Positions 1 to 10,982 of a DNA stretch of 64,000 nucleotides are shown piece by piece. Position numbers and translations under genes: made by a program. The stretch is from Vitellaria paradoxa. Lineage: Eukaryota; Streptophyta; Magnoliopsida; Ericales; Sapotaceae. Position 1 is the stretch's first letter; every line of letters begins with the position of its first letter. The notes under the pieces are model-generated. The model searched no databases. It was not told the DNA's origin and saw only the letters and a program-made list of their open reading frames with translations. The stretch lies in contig CM034243.1 of NCBI GenBank assembly GCA_019916065.1, positions 2,542,001 to 2,606,000 on the forward strand, given 5' to 3'.

Positions 1-321
1 TTCCAGCGTTGTTCACCCGCACGAATTCGAGATGTGTTGCTCATTACTTATTTTACAAAAATCGTTGCGACTTTATTTCAAAAGTGATCGTAGATCTCTC
101 CAGAAAGTGCAAATTAAGCTCACTTCCATATCTTTAAGAACCATGCAATGATCAAAAGCTACCAGCTCTCTTGTTATATAACATAAACATGCAATCATTG
201 CAATGCTTCAATTCTATCAACACAACCAAACATGAAACAGGCTCACCAACTCAATTGAATGCTCCATTCAATTTGACACCATTATTTTCCCAAAGTAACC
301 TTCTAGTGGGTGTTGTCTTTA
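1..321 (-). pseudogene. SDR copy 0: exon 3 edge plus intron 2 remnant, cut by window start
   Basis: Positions 1-16 read on the minus strand as the first codons of SDR exon 3 (V-N-N-A-G). They are followed by intron 2 sequence that aligns base for base with intron 2 of copy A (about 4398-5030) and copy B. The splice acceptor that is AG in copies A, B, D and E is GG here (positions 18-17). Exon 2 is not found where it should lie, about 75-100 bp past 321. That place holds unrelated sequence and a LINE fragment. The rest of exon 3 and exons 4-5, if present, lie before the window. I infer a dead copy, because the acceptor is lost and exon 2 is missing. Confidence 0.75.
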
Positions 322-765
322 TTTTTATTTTTTTAGAAGGCAAGAATAATTATATTACTTTCAAAAAAATAAAAATCTTACAAGAAATCTAATAACTCTA
401 CTACGAAAGACTAAACAAAGCTCATACCAAATCAAAATAGTGTAGTCTAAAAACAAAATATTTCTAATATCAAAAGATCTACTCCCAAATAATCTTAATA
501 TTTTCCTTTCTTCTTCTTAGAACTAGAACCGATCTTTAATATAAGGAGACTTGAGAAACATCTCTCTCTTCCTGGCTTTAAGTTGTTGATTTTTTCTTGA
601 AGTTTCCTCCTATCGCCATCGATTTGGGGTTGATTCGAAACATTTTTATTTAGATCACATGAATGTGAAATGTCTAAAAGAATGTTATCAATGTGAGCGT
701 TGTCTTCTTCTAAGTTAGCTCCTCCTTCAGTACAAGAGTCAAGAACATTGAAAATATTAGATAAA
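322..765 (-). other. Unassigned insert replacing SDR exon 2, possibly transposon-derived
   Basis: This stretch interrupts the SDR intron homology that ends at about 321. On the minus strand a frame runs from the neighbouring LINE tail (941) to 495. Its distal part is hydrophilic and Asp/Asn/Lys-rich, and I recognise no family in it. The AT-rich 322-490 part shows no gene. It looks like a piece of a retroelement or captured sequence, but that is inference. Confidence 0.3.
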
Positions 766-1022
766 CCAAACCAAGCCTTTTTTTCACTAGTGAGGTCAGT
801 TATATGGATTTGTCGACGCCAATTAAATCTATTTAGGGTCATGTTCTCCGATAGATCTAGGTAGGCAATGTCATGCTTAATAGTTTCTTTCCAATTTCTC
901 TTAAGTCTTCCTCTACCTCTCCTACTCCTAGCAATCTTCATACTTTCACACCTTCTAACAGGTGCCCCCGTTGGACGCCTTCTAATATGGTCAAACTATC
1001 TTAATCGATTTTCTCTCATTTT
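766..1022 (-). mobile_element. RTE-type LINE, 3'-terminal fragment
   Basis: The minus strand matches the C-terminal coding end and 3' tail of the larger LINE at 6501-8320. The shared protein end includes the basic segment RSRRGRGR, then [11 protein letters not shown] and LNWRRQIHI. The end at 766 has the same TTGGTTTGGTTT-like tail. The element is severely 5'-truncated at about 1022. I could not find a convincing target-site duplication. Confidence 0.8.
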
Positions 1023-3011
1023 TATGAGTAATATTTTCATAAACATTTTGGGCCTCCACTTCTTGGATTGGCACTTTGACCACCTCCTCTTAACATCAAT
1101 AGCATAATGCTATTCATTCACTTAAGCGGTAAATCCTTGATTCTCTATTCTAATTTCTCCCGATTCCAATTGGCTCTCAAATCAAATTTCATTATTTATT
1201 TCTTAACTTTCTATGAGCAAATGTTTAGAGAATCATAGAATTTCAAACATGATCTCATACGGTTTTCCATATTCTAAGTTGATTTTGAAAGACTAGAAGA
1301 TCTTCTTTTTTATTGGAATTTCAACACACAACCTAACAAAAGTAAGCGCAAGGTCATGACCCTCTCCCGATTTTTTGTATCATGGTGAATCACCACATTT
1401 TTTATTTACTTATTATTAGTTAGATCATTTATTCTTAAATTGTGGTGAGTTACCATACATTTATTTCTTTTACTTATTACTTTTTCATTATTTTCGCTGG
1501 AGGTCAGGTTTATATTCTTTTCCTTTTTGTACTACTTTGAGGTTAGTAATCTCGTAAGAATCCATGCTGAACCTCCTCCTAATAAGGAGGCTTAAACCAA
1601 AAAAAGAAAGAAAGAAAGAAAGAAGAGGTAAGCATACTTTTCAAACTCGTAGGCTTATCCATGTACAATGGCTTCCCAAAAATGTTAGCATTTCTTCTGT
1701 TTACAATTCAAGAGGAATATTAAACAATTTAACTCATACTGAAACGTTTACAAAGTGAGGTTTGGCAAGATGCAACCAGGTTGCCGTTACTTCAACACAA
1801 AGTACCTCCCCTCCCCCCCCCCCCCAACCCACCCAAACCAATATGATAAGGAGTATTTTGCAAGATATTAAACATAAGATTCTTCATCCTCAAAATCTGA
1901 AGTTAAAAGAAACCATTATCTACTAAAACTACTTCCTTAAGAGCAGTACCCTGTTACAATACGTTAAGTAAGAAAAGGGGAATGGAGAGGAGTGAAACTA
2001 TACAGAAGCGGAGACAAAAAGAACCGTTAGAGAAATAAATGAGAAGTTGAGATCTGGGGAAGGCAAAGGGACAGGCGAAAGTACAAGGAAGCTACATGGG
2101 ATAACATTGGTCCTGCGATGTGGTTATAAATTTTACCCAGCACACCAAAAAGTTTCACCTTTTTTCTATGTAACCAAACAGACCCAATGTCAATGCTATC
2201 CGAAAATTCCAGATATGAGAGAGAAGGAGATACAGATTGCACAAATTTCACCAAGTCGAAAAAGAGATCTTAAGCCGCCGTCGCGGGTCCGAACCACAGA
2301 GAAATTTGTTTTGGGATTTTCTGCCAACCGATTTTCACATTTATTTTGAGAATTGCTGGGGGTGGTTTGGCTTTGCGGACATGAACAAATGAGAGGGAGA
2401 AACAGATGAGAAAGAAATAATGAAGTGGCTGTGAGCGTGGGCCGACCCAAACCAAAGGCTAACGGGAGCAATTGTGCCTCCGAATTTGAAAAATTACAAT
2501 AAAATTTTATTGATTTTATTACTTTTTTTTTTTTGTAAATTATAAATACATATTTTATGTTTTTCCTTTATTATATTTTTATTTTTACTTTTATTTACTT
2601 TAAAAAAAATTTTATGTCCACTGTATTAATTTTTTCTTCGATTCACTTTAAAAATGTAATTTTTGTCCCACTAATTATAATAAACCCGAGTAATTTGGCC
2701 CTTCAACTATTACTTTTGTAATAAATTTATTTGTAATAAAATTTTCAAAATAACGAAGATTATTGCAAGTTTTAAACTTTGAGTTCTTATGTTTAATTCA
2801 ATGTTTAAGGGAGATCTTGTAATTTACGGACATATTTAGTAATTTTAATTCACTAATTAAATTAGTTATAGCACACATTGGACCGATACAAACCAACATG
2901 AACTCAAGCTGTTCATAGCATCTCTTATCATCTAAATAACATAAGTTCTTCATCTGGAAGATACAAACATATACACACACATTATTATATATATATATAT
3001 ATATATAATTT
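1023..3011. other. Intergenic stretch without a recognisable gene
   Basis: It contains a short (GAAA)n tract near 1602-1623 and a poly-C tract near 1808-1825. At 2000-2470 there is a mixed-base block with pyrimidine-rich minus-strand sequence that resembles a plant promoter and leader, but no coding exon can be followed from it. From 2480 to 3011 it is AT-rich 3'-flanking DNA of SDR copy A, with a (TA)n run near 2985-3005. The flank just below 3012 is similar to the flank after copy C (16677-16750). Confidence 0.5.
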
Positions 3012-5488
3012 TCACTGATCAGTCCATACTTCGTTCCGAATGAAGAAGAGGCCTGAGGGACCATCATCAGGAAGGAAGGCAAGCCTCACAATACGTTCAG
3101 CACCTTCTTCAACACTTAACATGCCGGTATTGCCGTTGATCTCTGTTTTAACATAACCGGGACAAGCACTGTTGATGCGAAAATTTGGATAGTTCTTGGC
3201 CAGAATTCTTGTGTACGCGTTCATGGCTACTTTCGACACCGTATAGGCCGAAAGAAATAAAGGCCACCCTTTGGTTTCTAAAGAGCCTTCTTTGAAATCT
3301 TTCATAAACTCATTTAGTACCTCCTCTACTCTCTCCTCCGTAAGCCTTTCTGCATCACTCAACACTCCTTTCGCCCATTCGCTTGGCATATTCTACAAAC
3401 AAAAATCCGCCACAAAAAAGATAAAAAATTAATTGAAAAATAACACAATTTCTTATTTCAATACGATATGATTCAATAAAAAAAATGACTGAATTTCAAT
3501 TCAAAAGTTGAGTTGAGCCTCCTGAGTTAGTTATTCGAGTGGCTCGTGTATACTTTCCAGATAAACTATATAATTTTAATTCTTTACTCAAGTAGGATGC
3601 ACGTAAGGGGTAGTATTTATTTATCCAGTTTACTCATTTACTATGCAATTTGTTAAAATTCATAATACACCAGTGAGGATTTCAGATTAACCAAAAGAGG
3701 GAAAACAAATAAATAAACTACTGAGTTAAAAGCCGAAACGAAAAAAGCTAGTAAGGCTGTTAGCGGCAAATTTTGTACTACCAGCATCCAGTTAAGAGAG
3801 TTAATTCATGAATGGATTGGCTCCTTAAGAACCAAAATAGCTAGTGTTACTTGTGTACCTTCAACTTTGCTATGCCGGAAGAAACATTGACAATCCTTGG
3901 TGAATCAGATAGCTGGAGGAGGGGAATAAGTGCTTCGCTCATCCACTTCGCGCCATAGTAGTTTGTTTGCAAGCATTGCTTAGCCGACTCGTAAGTCTGA
4001 GTCATTAACTCATTCCATTTGGTTTGACTTCCTGACTGCATGATTAGAAAATTCAGTTGATTCTCTGACGCAACCGAAAGTGTAAAAATCTTAATTTTTC
4101 AGATGAAAATTAAAAGAAATAAAATTTCACTGCCTCAGAAAGAAAAATAAAATTAATAACGTCATCTTCCTAGTTGTTATTAAAAAATCAGGGCTCTCCT
4201 CCGACTCGAGCACGAAGAATCTTCTGCCCGATATATGGCACGAAGAGAGTCATTCTGAATGGAATCCCTTACATATAGTCATACAAATTATTTAATTAGG
4301 GTAAAGACTCACTCACCCAATCACCAGCAGCAGCAGCAGCCACCATCTCGGCAGAATCCCAATCCACCATCGCTCCGCTAATCCCAGCGTTGTTCACCTG
4401 CAAGAATTCGAGATATATTGGTTATTATTTATTTTACAAAAATCGCTGCCACTTTATCTCAAAAGTGATAGTAGATATCTCTAGAAAGTTCAAATTAAGC
4501 TCACTTCCATATCTTTTAAAAGCCATGCAACGGTCAGAAGCCACCATTTCTCTTGTCATATAATTATAGGTGGCCTTACCGGTTGACCATTAAGACCGAG
4601 TTATATAATTCTAGCTGGATTTACCAGTTGACCATTAAGACTAATATTTTAGGCAGCATAATTTTAAAAAGGTCAAATATATGTGTATATATAGTGATAT
4701 TTATATATATAATAATATATATAACACAATTTAAAAACGTCCAGCGGCCACTCATTTTGAAAATTTTAATAGACATTCATTATTGAAATTTTTAATTTTT
4801 TTTCGTGCAATCTAACTTTAGTTTTTCTTTTTTAGATAAATCTTATTAAATATTCCATCTTTTAAGCCTTAACTTTTTTGTTAGAGTATATAATATAATC
4901 ATGCAATCATTGCAATGCTTCAAGTCTATCAACACAACCGGATATGCAACATGCTCACCAACTCAATTGAATGCTTCACTCAATTTCACTCCACTCTTTT
5001 CCCAAAGTAACCTTCTAGTGGGCATTGTCACCAAAAAAAAAAAAAAAAAAAAGATAATAATAATAAAAAGAAAATAATAGGAAAAATAATTGGGGAATTG
5101 GGTTGTGAATCAAACCAAGATATCAAGCCTTCCAAATTGGGATTTGATAAAATCAGCAAATGACGCAATACTTGATGAGTCTGTAACATCAAGCTGATGA
5201 AACACCACGTGATTAGGGACGCCAGACCCTTTGAGTTTATCAAGAGCTTCAAGACCTCTTTTCTCATCTCTAGCGGCGAGAACCACTGTGATTCCTTTAG
5301 AAGCCAACTGCCTGCATATTTCAAATCCTATTCCTTTGTTTGCCCCCGTCACAACTGCATACCTGCGAAAAGAACGGCAAAGAAAGGTGGAGTTAATTTG
5401 GAGAAGGAAAGTACTTAATTTAGAAGCTAATAAAAGAAGAAATCAAAACGTACCTCTTTGTGGTATTACTAGTAATTGCATCTGCCAT
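3012..5488 (-). CDS. SDR copy A: salutaridine reductase/neomenthol dehydrogenase-like, intact
   Basis: Five exons on the minus strand: 5488-5454, 5362-5116, 4397-4317, 4035-3859 and 3392-3012. Joined, they give 921 nt, or 306 aa plus stop. All introns are GT-AG. The donor of exon 2 is the weaker GTTTGA, shared with copy B, where copies D and E have GTATG. The protein has the NADP-binding T17GANKGIG24 motif, N96NAG99, the NVSS serine motif (172-174) and the catalytic Y230TVSK234. Length and motifs fit the single-domain monomeric plant SDRs that reduce monoterpenoid, alkaloid or related ketones with NADPH. The substrate cannot be told from sequence. The start lies in a CCATGG context. Exon 3 encodes a five-alanine run from a GCT/GCA repeat. 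The promoter is altered by a transposon (see 5549-5690). Likely functional. Confidence 0.88.
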
Positions 5489-5548
5489 GGATGACAGGAT
5501 GTGCTATGCCCAAAAGTAGTGCTTGCTTTAGTTCAGCTTTGCAAGGAT

Positions 5549-5690
5549 TTAGATCTGTTTGGCTTTATATATGTGGATGGAAGGAGGGGGGGGCGGCGGA
5601 TTTTGGCGACGGGCGACTGAGCTTTCCAAGGGCTTGGATCTGTTTGGCTTTATATATGTGGATGGAAGGGTGGGGGCAGCGGAGTTTGCT
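5549..5690 (-). promoter_or_regulatory. Candidate promoter of SDR copy A with duplicated TATA box
   Basis: On the minus strand TATATAAA occurs at 5571-5564, about 76-83 bp upstream of the copy A start codon, which is a usual plant spacing when the leader is short. The same block, starting with GGATCTGTTTGGCTTTATA on the plus strand, is repeated about 85 bp further out, giving a second TATATAAA at 5656-5649. A related, unoccupied version of this block stands upstream of copy B at about 10097-10130. Transcription start sites are not known. Confidence 0.5.
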
Positions 5691-6500
5691 AACAGGCGAC
5701 TGAGCACGACTTTTTGATCATCCGCAGCCAAGACTGAAGGGTGGGGGCGGCGGAGTTTGCTGACAGGCGGCTGACATTAAATTTTCGCCACACGATCCAC
5801 GACTTTTTGATCATCTACGGCCGAGGCCGAGGCTAAACCCGGAGCAGGAAGCCGGCAACTTTGAATTTTTTCTTTTTTTTTTATTTAAAACTTGAAGTGC
5901 AATCAAAATTTTTATTTTTATTTTTATTTTTTTGATTGAAATATAGTTTAAATGCAAAAAAATATATTTAAGGAATTGGCTTGATATAATAATTATATTA
6001 AATATTAAAATATTTAAAAATAAAATTTAACAATATAATTAAAATATTATAACAAAAAAATTATTTATCATAAAACTTTTCAGAATTTAAATAATAATAT
6101 CCATCTATTTGTTAAAAAATTAAAAAATAATAATTTATCAATATAATTTAATTTGTTATATTAAAAATAATTTTTAAAAAATTTCAAAGAGAGTAACTTA
6201 TTCTTAACTTTTATAATATAAAAATAATTCATAAACCATAAGAAGAATTTTTTAAAAATTTATCAATATAATTTACTTTTTGCGATATAAAATATTTTTA
6301 TATGAATTCAATGAAATATATGTAACTATTCTAATTTTTACAATAGTTGAATTTTTCTTATAATGTTTTAATAATTTTTTTTAATATTTTGATATTCAAT
6401 ATAATTAAGATATCAAGCCAACAGCTCAAAGATATTTTTATCATTTGAACCACATTTCAATAAAAATAAATAAATAAATAAAAATGTTGATTTGATGTTA

Positions 6501-8320
6501 AACCAAATCAACCAAACCAAACCAAGCATTTTCCCACTAGGTGGGGTCGGCTATATGGATTTGTCGACGCCAATTTAATCTGTTTAGGTGCATGTCCTCC
6601 GATAAATCTAGGTAGGTTAGGTCATGTTTAATGGTTTCTTTCCAGCTTCTCTTGGGTCTTCCTCTACCTCTCCTACTCCTAACAATCTCCATACTTTCAC
6701 ACCTTTTAACAGGTGCCTCTGCTGGACACCTTCTAACATGGCCAAACCATCTTAATCGATTTTCTCTCATTTTATCTTCAATCGGTGCTATTCCTACTTT
6801 GCCCCTAATCTCCTCGTTCCTAATCCTATCTTTCCTTGTAATCCCGCACATCCACCTTAGCATCCTCATCTCCGCAACTGCCATCTTCTGACCATGATTA
6901 TGCTTTACTGCCCAACACTCTGATCCATATAGCAGCGCTGGTCTAACCGCTACCTTATAATACTTTCCTTTCACCTTGAGGGGGATTTTTCGATCGCACA
7001 AAACCCCCGAAGCACTCCTCCATTTGGTCCATCCAGCTTGAATCCTGTGACTTACATCAGTATCAATCCCTCCATCTTGTTGCACTATAGATCCAAGGTA
7101 CCTAAATTTATCTTTCTCTACAATCTTTTGTGTGCCTAAACTTACTTCTATACTACTCGTTATCCTACTTTGACTAAACTTACATTCCATATATTCCGTC
7201 TTGCATCGGCTTAGCCTAAACCCTTTTGTCTCTAACGTATCCCGCCACAATTCTAGCTTAGCATTCACTCCTTCCCTCGTCTCATCTACTAAAACAATAT
7301 CATCTGCAAATAGCATACACCACGGCACCTCATCCTGAATATGTCTTGTAATCTCATCCAAAACTAAAGCAAACAAGTACGGGCTTAACGCTGAGCCTTG
7401 ATGTAAACCAATCGTGATAGGGAACCCATCAGTCTTTCCACCAGTCGTCCGTATAGATGTAATGGCTCTATCATACATGTCCTTTATCGCCTCAATATAT
7501 GCGACACACGCTAATTTCTTTTCCAATACTCTCCATAGAATCTCCCTAGGAACCCGATCATATGCCTTCTCTAAATCGATGAACACCATATGTAAATCTT
7601 TTTTACCTTCTCTATATTGTTCCATTAACCTCCTCAAGAGAAAGATAGCCTCCATGGTTGATCTTCCAGGCATGAAACCAAATTGGTTCTCTGAAACGTT
7701 TGTTGTCCTTATTAGTCTTCTCTTAATAATTCTCTCCCGTAATTTCATCGTATGGCTCATCAATTTAATCCCGCGATAGTTCGCACAGTTCTGAATATCT
7801 CCTTTGTTCTTGTATATGGGTATAAGGATACTTTTCCTCCATGCATCAGGCATCTTCTTGCTCTTTAGCACTACATTAAAAAGTTTTGTCAACCAACTTA
7901 TGCCATCCTCTCCTAAGCACCTCTAAACCTCAATAGGGATACCATCTGGCCCAACCGCTTTCCCATTCTTCATCCTTTTTAATACTTCTTTTACTTCTTC
8001 CCTACTGATTTTCCTATAGAACATAAAATTTAATTCTTCCCTAAAAGTGGTAAACTGCCCCAAATGTATGTCACTACTACTGCTTTCGTTAAATAACTTG
8101 TAGAAGTAGCTCTTCCAACGCTCCTTTATCTCCTCTTCCTTTACTAATACATTTTCATCCTCATCCTTAATGCATTTAACTTGGTTTAAATCCTTGGTCC
8201 ATCTATCTCTAGATTTAGCAAGCTTGAATATCTCTCTTTCGCCCTCCTTAATGTCAAGTCGCCTATATAAATCCTCAAATGTCTTTGCCTTAGCCTCACT
8301 AACTGCCTTTTTGGTTTCTC
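6501..8320 (-). mobile_element. RTE-type non-LTR retrotransposon, 5'-truncated, with 16-bp TSD
   Basis: The insertion is flanked by a perfect direct repeat TGTTGATTTGATGTTA at 6485-6500 and 8321-8336. The matching site in the paralogous repeat (about 12158-12173) is empty, which confirms the insertion limits. The element is read on the minus strand. Its 3' end at 6501 is a short GGTTT-rich tail, as seen in RTE-clade plant LINEs. The 5' end lacks the endonuclease region, as expected from incomplete target-primed reverse transcription. The length is 1820 bp. Confidence 0.93.
6537..7892 (-). CDS. Reverse transcriptase region of RTE LINE (partial, broken)
   Basis: The open frame covers 451 codons of the reverse transcriptase and C-terminal region. 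Readable motifs include the template-interacting block ANYRGIKL, the FGFMPGRST block, the [13 protein letters not shown] block carrying an RT aspartate, [12 protein letters not shown], and the catalytic FADD box (the YADD position). The C-terminus has the typical [14 protein letters not shown] and [13 protein letters not shown] segments. Coding similarity continues upstream to about 8300 but passes a TAG at 7925-7923 where Trp is expected, and the N-terminal endonuclease is absent. The element cannot encode a complete protein, so it is a fossil insertion and not a host gene. Confidence 0.9.
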   Translation of the reverse strand: MTKLFNVVLKSKKMPDAWRKSILIPIYKNKGDIQNCANYRGIKLMSHTMKLRERIIKRRLIRTTNVSENQFGFMPGRSTMEAIFLLRRLMEQYREGKKDLHMVFIDLEKAYDRVPREILWRVLEKKLACVAYIEAIKDMYDRAITSIRTTGGKTDGFPITIGLHQGSALSPYLFALVLDEITRHIQDEVPWCMLFADDIVLVDETREGVNAKLELWRDTLETKGFRLSRCKTEYMECKFSQSRITSSIEVSLGTQKIVEKDKFRYLGSIVQQDGGIDTDVSHRIQAGWTKWRSASGVLCDRKIPLKVKGKYYKVAVRPALLYGSECWAVKHNHGQKMAVAEMRMLRWMCGITRKDRIRNEEIRGKVGIAPIEDKMRENRLRWFGHVRRCPAEAPVKRCESMEIVRSRRGRGRPKRSWKETIKHDLTYLDLSEDMHLNRLNWRRQIHIADPT

Positions 8321-8625
8321 TGTTGATTTGATGTTAGCCGGCTGAAAATTCAATTATACTGATAAATTATTATTTTTTAATTTTTAATAACCAGACGAAC
8401 ATTATTACTTAAATTTTGAAAAGTTTTGCAATATATGAATTATTATACAAAATAATCATTAGCCTATTTGAATACTTAAATTAATATTGATTTTTTCTTA
8501 AGTTATGTAGACTACTTTCTTACAATAAAAATAAAATTATTTTAATAAGTTCATCAAACTTTATTTTATTCAAAAGTTAAACAATTACAAATAAACTTTA
8601 AAAAAAAATACTCGTAACACATGAA

Positions 8626-9857
8626 TTATTTTACAAAAATGGCTGCAACTTTATTTATAGAAAGTGCAAATTAAGCCCACTTCCCATATCTTTAAGAACC
8701 ATGCAACGATTGCTCCCGCGGGCGTAGTACGATTGGTACTCGGGCAGCAGATTACATCCAAGGATACAGGTTCGAGTCTTGACAGCCGCAGTGTGAGAGT
8801 TTCACCCTCTTGTGGGGGTGACTCCTTGTGGGCACCAGGCACTGATCCTTCTGTCCAGGAGGCCGCCGTGTACCGCAATTTACCTCCTCCACCATTCCCT
8901 TGGGGCCGGGGGGTGGGGGCCCTAGGGACGAGGGTATCGCCTTTTGCACCCAAGAACCATGCAACGATCAGAAGCTACCATTTCTCTTGTTATATAATTA
9001 TAACTGGTCTTACCAGTTGACCATTAAGAATAATACGTTAGGTAGCATAATTTTAAAAAGTCCAATATATGTGTATATATATATAATAATATATATTACA
9101 ACTTAAACATATTTAGCAGTCTATTACCTTGAAAATTTTAATAAACATTTATTATTGAAAATTTTTAAAAAATTTTTAATTTCCTTCATGCAATCTAACT
9201 TTAATTTTTCTTTTTTAGATAAATCTTATTTAGTATTTCATCTTTTGAGTCTTTATTTTTTTAGATTATATAACATAATCATGCAATCATTGCAATGCTT
9301 CAAATCTATCAACACAACCGGACATGAAACATGCTCCCCAACTCAATTGAATGCTTCACTCAATTTCACTCCATTATTTTCCCAAAGTAACCTTCTAGTG
9401 GGTATTGTAAAAAAAAAAAAAAAATGATAATAATAATAAAAAGAAAATCATAGAAAAAATAATTGGGGAATTGGTTTGTGAATCAAACCAAGATATCAAG
9501 CCTTCCAAATTGGGATTTGATAAAATCAGCAAATGAAGTAATACTAGATAAGTCTGTGACATCAAGCTGATGAACGATCACATGATCAGAGAGGCCAGAC
9601 CCTCTGAGTTTATCAAGAGCTTCAAGACCTCTTTTCTCATCTCTTGCAGTCAGTACCACTGTGATTCCATTAGAAGCCAACTGCCTACATATTTCAAGCC
9701 CTATTCCTTTGTTTGCCCCTGTCACTACTGCATACCTACGGAAAGAACAGCAAAGAAAGGTGGGGTTATTTTGGAGAAGGGAAGTACTTTAGAAGCTAAC
9801 AAAAGAAGAAATCAAAATGTACCTCTTTGTTGTATTACTAGTAATTGCCTCTGCCAT
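8626..9857 (-). pseudogene. SDR copy B: exons 1-2 only, exons 3-5 deleted
   Basis: Exon 1 (9857-9823) and exon 2 (9735-9489) are open and spliceable. They encode the start, the TGANKGIG cofactor motif and sequence up to FGRLDIL, nearly identical to copy A. Intron 2 continues to about 8626 with the same landmarks as copy A, interrupted by a SINE. At about 8615-8635 the homology stops and long-inverted-repeat element copy 1 begins, so exons 3-5, with the catalytic Ser, Tyr and Lys, are gone. A single deletion from inside that element to inside intron 2 would explain this. It is a pseudogene unless the first two exons splice elsewhere, for which I see no partner. Confidence 0.85.
8711..8951 (+). 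mobile_element. tRNA-related SINE with 17-bp TSD
   Basis: The 241-bp GC-rich block stands out from its AT-rich intron. It is flanked by a perfect direct repeat AAGAACCATGCAACGAT at 8694-8710 and 8952-8968. Near its 5' end are RNA polymerase III-type internal promoter boxes: an A-box-like stretch in GGCGTAGTACGATTGG (about 8720-8735) and a good B box GGTTCGAGTC (about 8769-8778). Paralogous introns of copy A (about 4512-4545) and copy 0 (about 132-165) carry the unoccupied site. The 3' end is TTTTGCACCC and has no long A or T tail. I do not recognise the named SINE family. Confidence 0.9.
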
Positions 9858-10982
9858 GGATGATAGGATGGGATATGCCCAAAAGTATTGCTTGCTTCAG
9901 TTCAATTTTACAAGGAATAATATATTCTCTCATTGGTGCTATCGTGCCATTTGAAGTTTCTAGATGATAGTTGCATGCGCCCACCCACCCACACACACAG
10001 AGGCATGCATGTATTAATCATTTGTGTTTTTTAGTGGGGGCCTGTATGATTTGAATTTGTGATAATAGGAACATAGACGTGTAAATTCTATCTGTTTGGC
10101 TTACATGTGGATAGCATCTCTTCTGTGTCTCGATCCGGTGAGGGGAGGAAAAAAAAGAAATCAAATTTGATACTATCTGTATTAAAGAGCATAAATTTTG
10201 GTTAGTCCCGATTGTCTCATTTAAATTAAAAAAAAAAAAAAGTTGTATAATATTTTTCTCAAATCATGAGTTTGTGTGGAATAACCAATTTGAGGTCAAA
10301 TTTTCCATGTAGAGCTCTTACCTTAGAAAATTCTAACTAGGAAAAATTTCTGCACATCCATAGTTGCACTTATAGCAAATCAATTTGGGTGCAAAAGTCA
10401 GAGTTAAAAATCATCCTGTTTCAAGACTTAAATTTTGAAAAATTCTTATTAAAGACAGTCAAATTCCTTCTACTCTTATCTTTTAATCCTTCATCCTTCT
10501 TTTTTTTGTTTTTTTTTTTTGAGGGGTATTGGATAGTGTTTTTTTTTTTTTTTAATGTAAATCAAAGATGGATTGTATTTCGTGTCTCTAATTAATAAAT
10601 TATAATATCAAGAAGATGTCAAACTGAAATATAAATTATTAGTTAATGAAGATTGAAGGAAAAACTCTTTTAAATTTCTCATTAGAATTAAATTTTACTA
10701 TTTTACATTTCAATATTAAATCATCAGATCTTATATCTTTTTAGTTACTTTTGGATTGAATTATAATAAAAATACCATGAGTTACGTATTGAAATGCCAC
10801 AAACAAAACCTTTTACTTTTGTTTTTAAAATTTTTTGGAGAGTGAATCCCTCTCTAAAATAACTTTTCAGTCATATCACGAGTATTATACTTCTTGCAAA
10901 CACGAGGCGGACTTTAACAAAAAATTTAAGTTGGTATAATTGACCCCTACACGATGGGCTTGGATCTGTTTGGCTTTATGTA
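9858..10982. other. Upstream region of SDR copy B, no gene
   Basis: About 240-270 bp upstream of the copy B start lies TATCTGTTTGGCTTACATG followed by TGGATAGCATCTC. This appears to be the native form of the block that the long-inverted-repeat element occupies elsewhere. From 10140 to 10950 the sequence is AT-rich with several T/A homopolymers, and I see no coding or structured element. At 10954-10982 an orphan copy of the promoter block (GGATCTGTTTGGCTTTATG) stands with no exon 1 next to it. Confidence 0.5.

Larger units (their letters stand above)
5581..8625. mobile_element. Long-inverted-repeat DNA element, copy 1 (truncated, LINE-interrupted)
   Basis: The GC-rich terminal module (about 5581-5860, partly duplicated) and the AT-rich body (5860-6500 and 8337-8620) align with the element at 10992-13206. 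No transposase is visible. The right half, including the right inverted repeat, is missing. At about 8615-8635 the element runs directly into intron 2 sequence of SDR copy B. A LINE at 6501-8320 is nested inside. The left end abuts the promoter of SDR copy A at the same target sequence as the other copy. Confidence 0.65.

Noticed and set aside
2196..2471. 91-codon minus-strand frame as a signal-peptide protein
   Set aside because: The hydrophobic start is pyrimidine-rich leader-like DNA. Overlapping frames are also open and there is no family or exon continuation.
8720..8790. tRNA gene at the A/B-box motifs
   Set aside because: No cloverleaf (acceptor and anticodon stems) can be drawn. The 17-bp TSD and empty sites show a SINE instead.
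9489..9857. Copy B as a functional short SDR gene
   Set aside because: It has only the cofactor-binding exons. Catalytic residues are absent and no downstream exon is available before copy A's own promoter.
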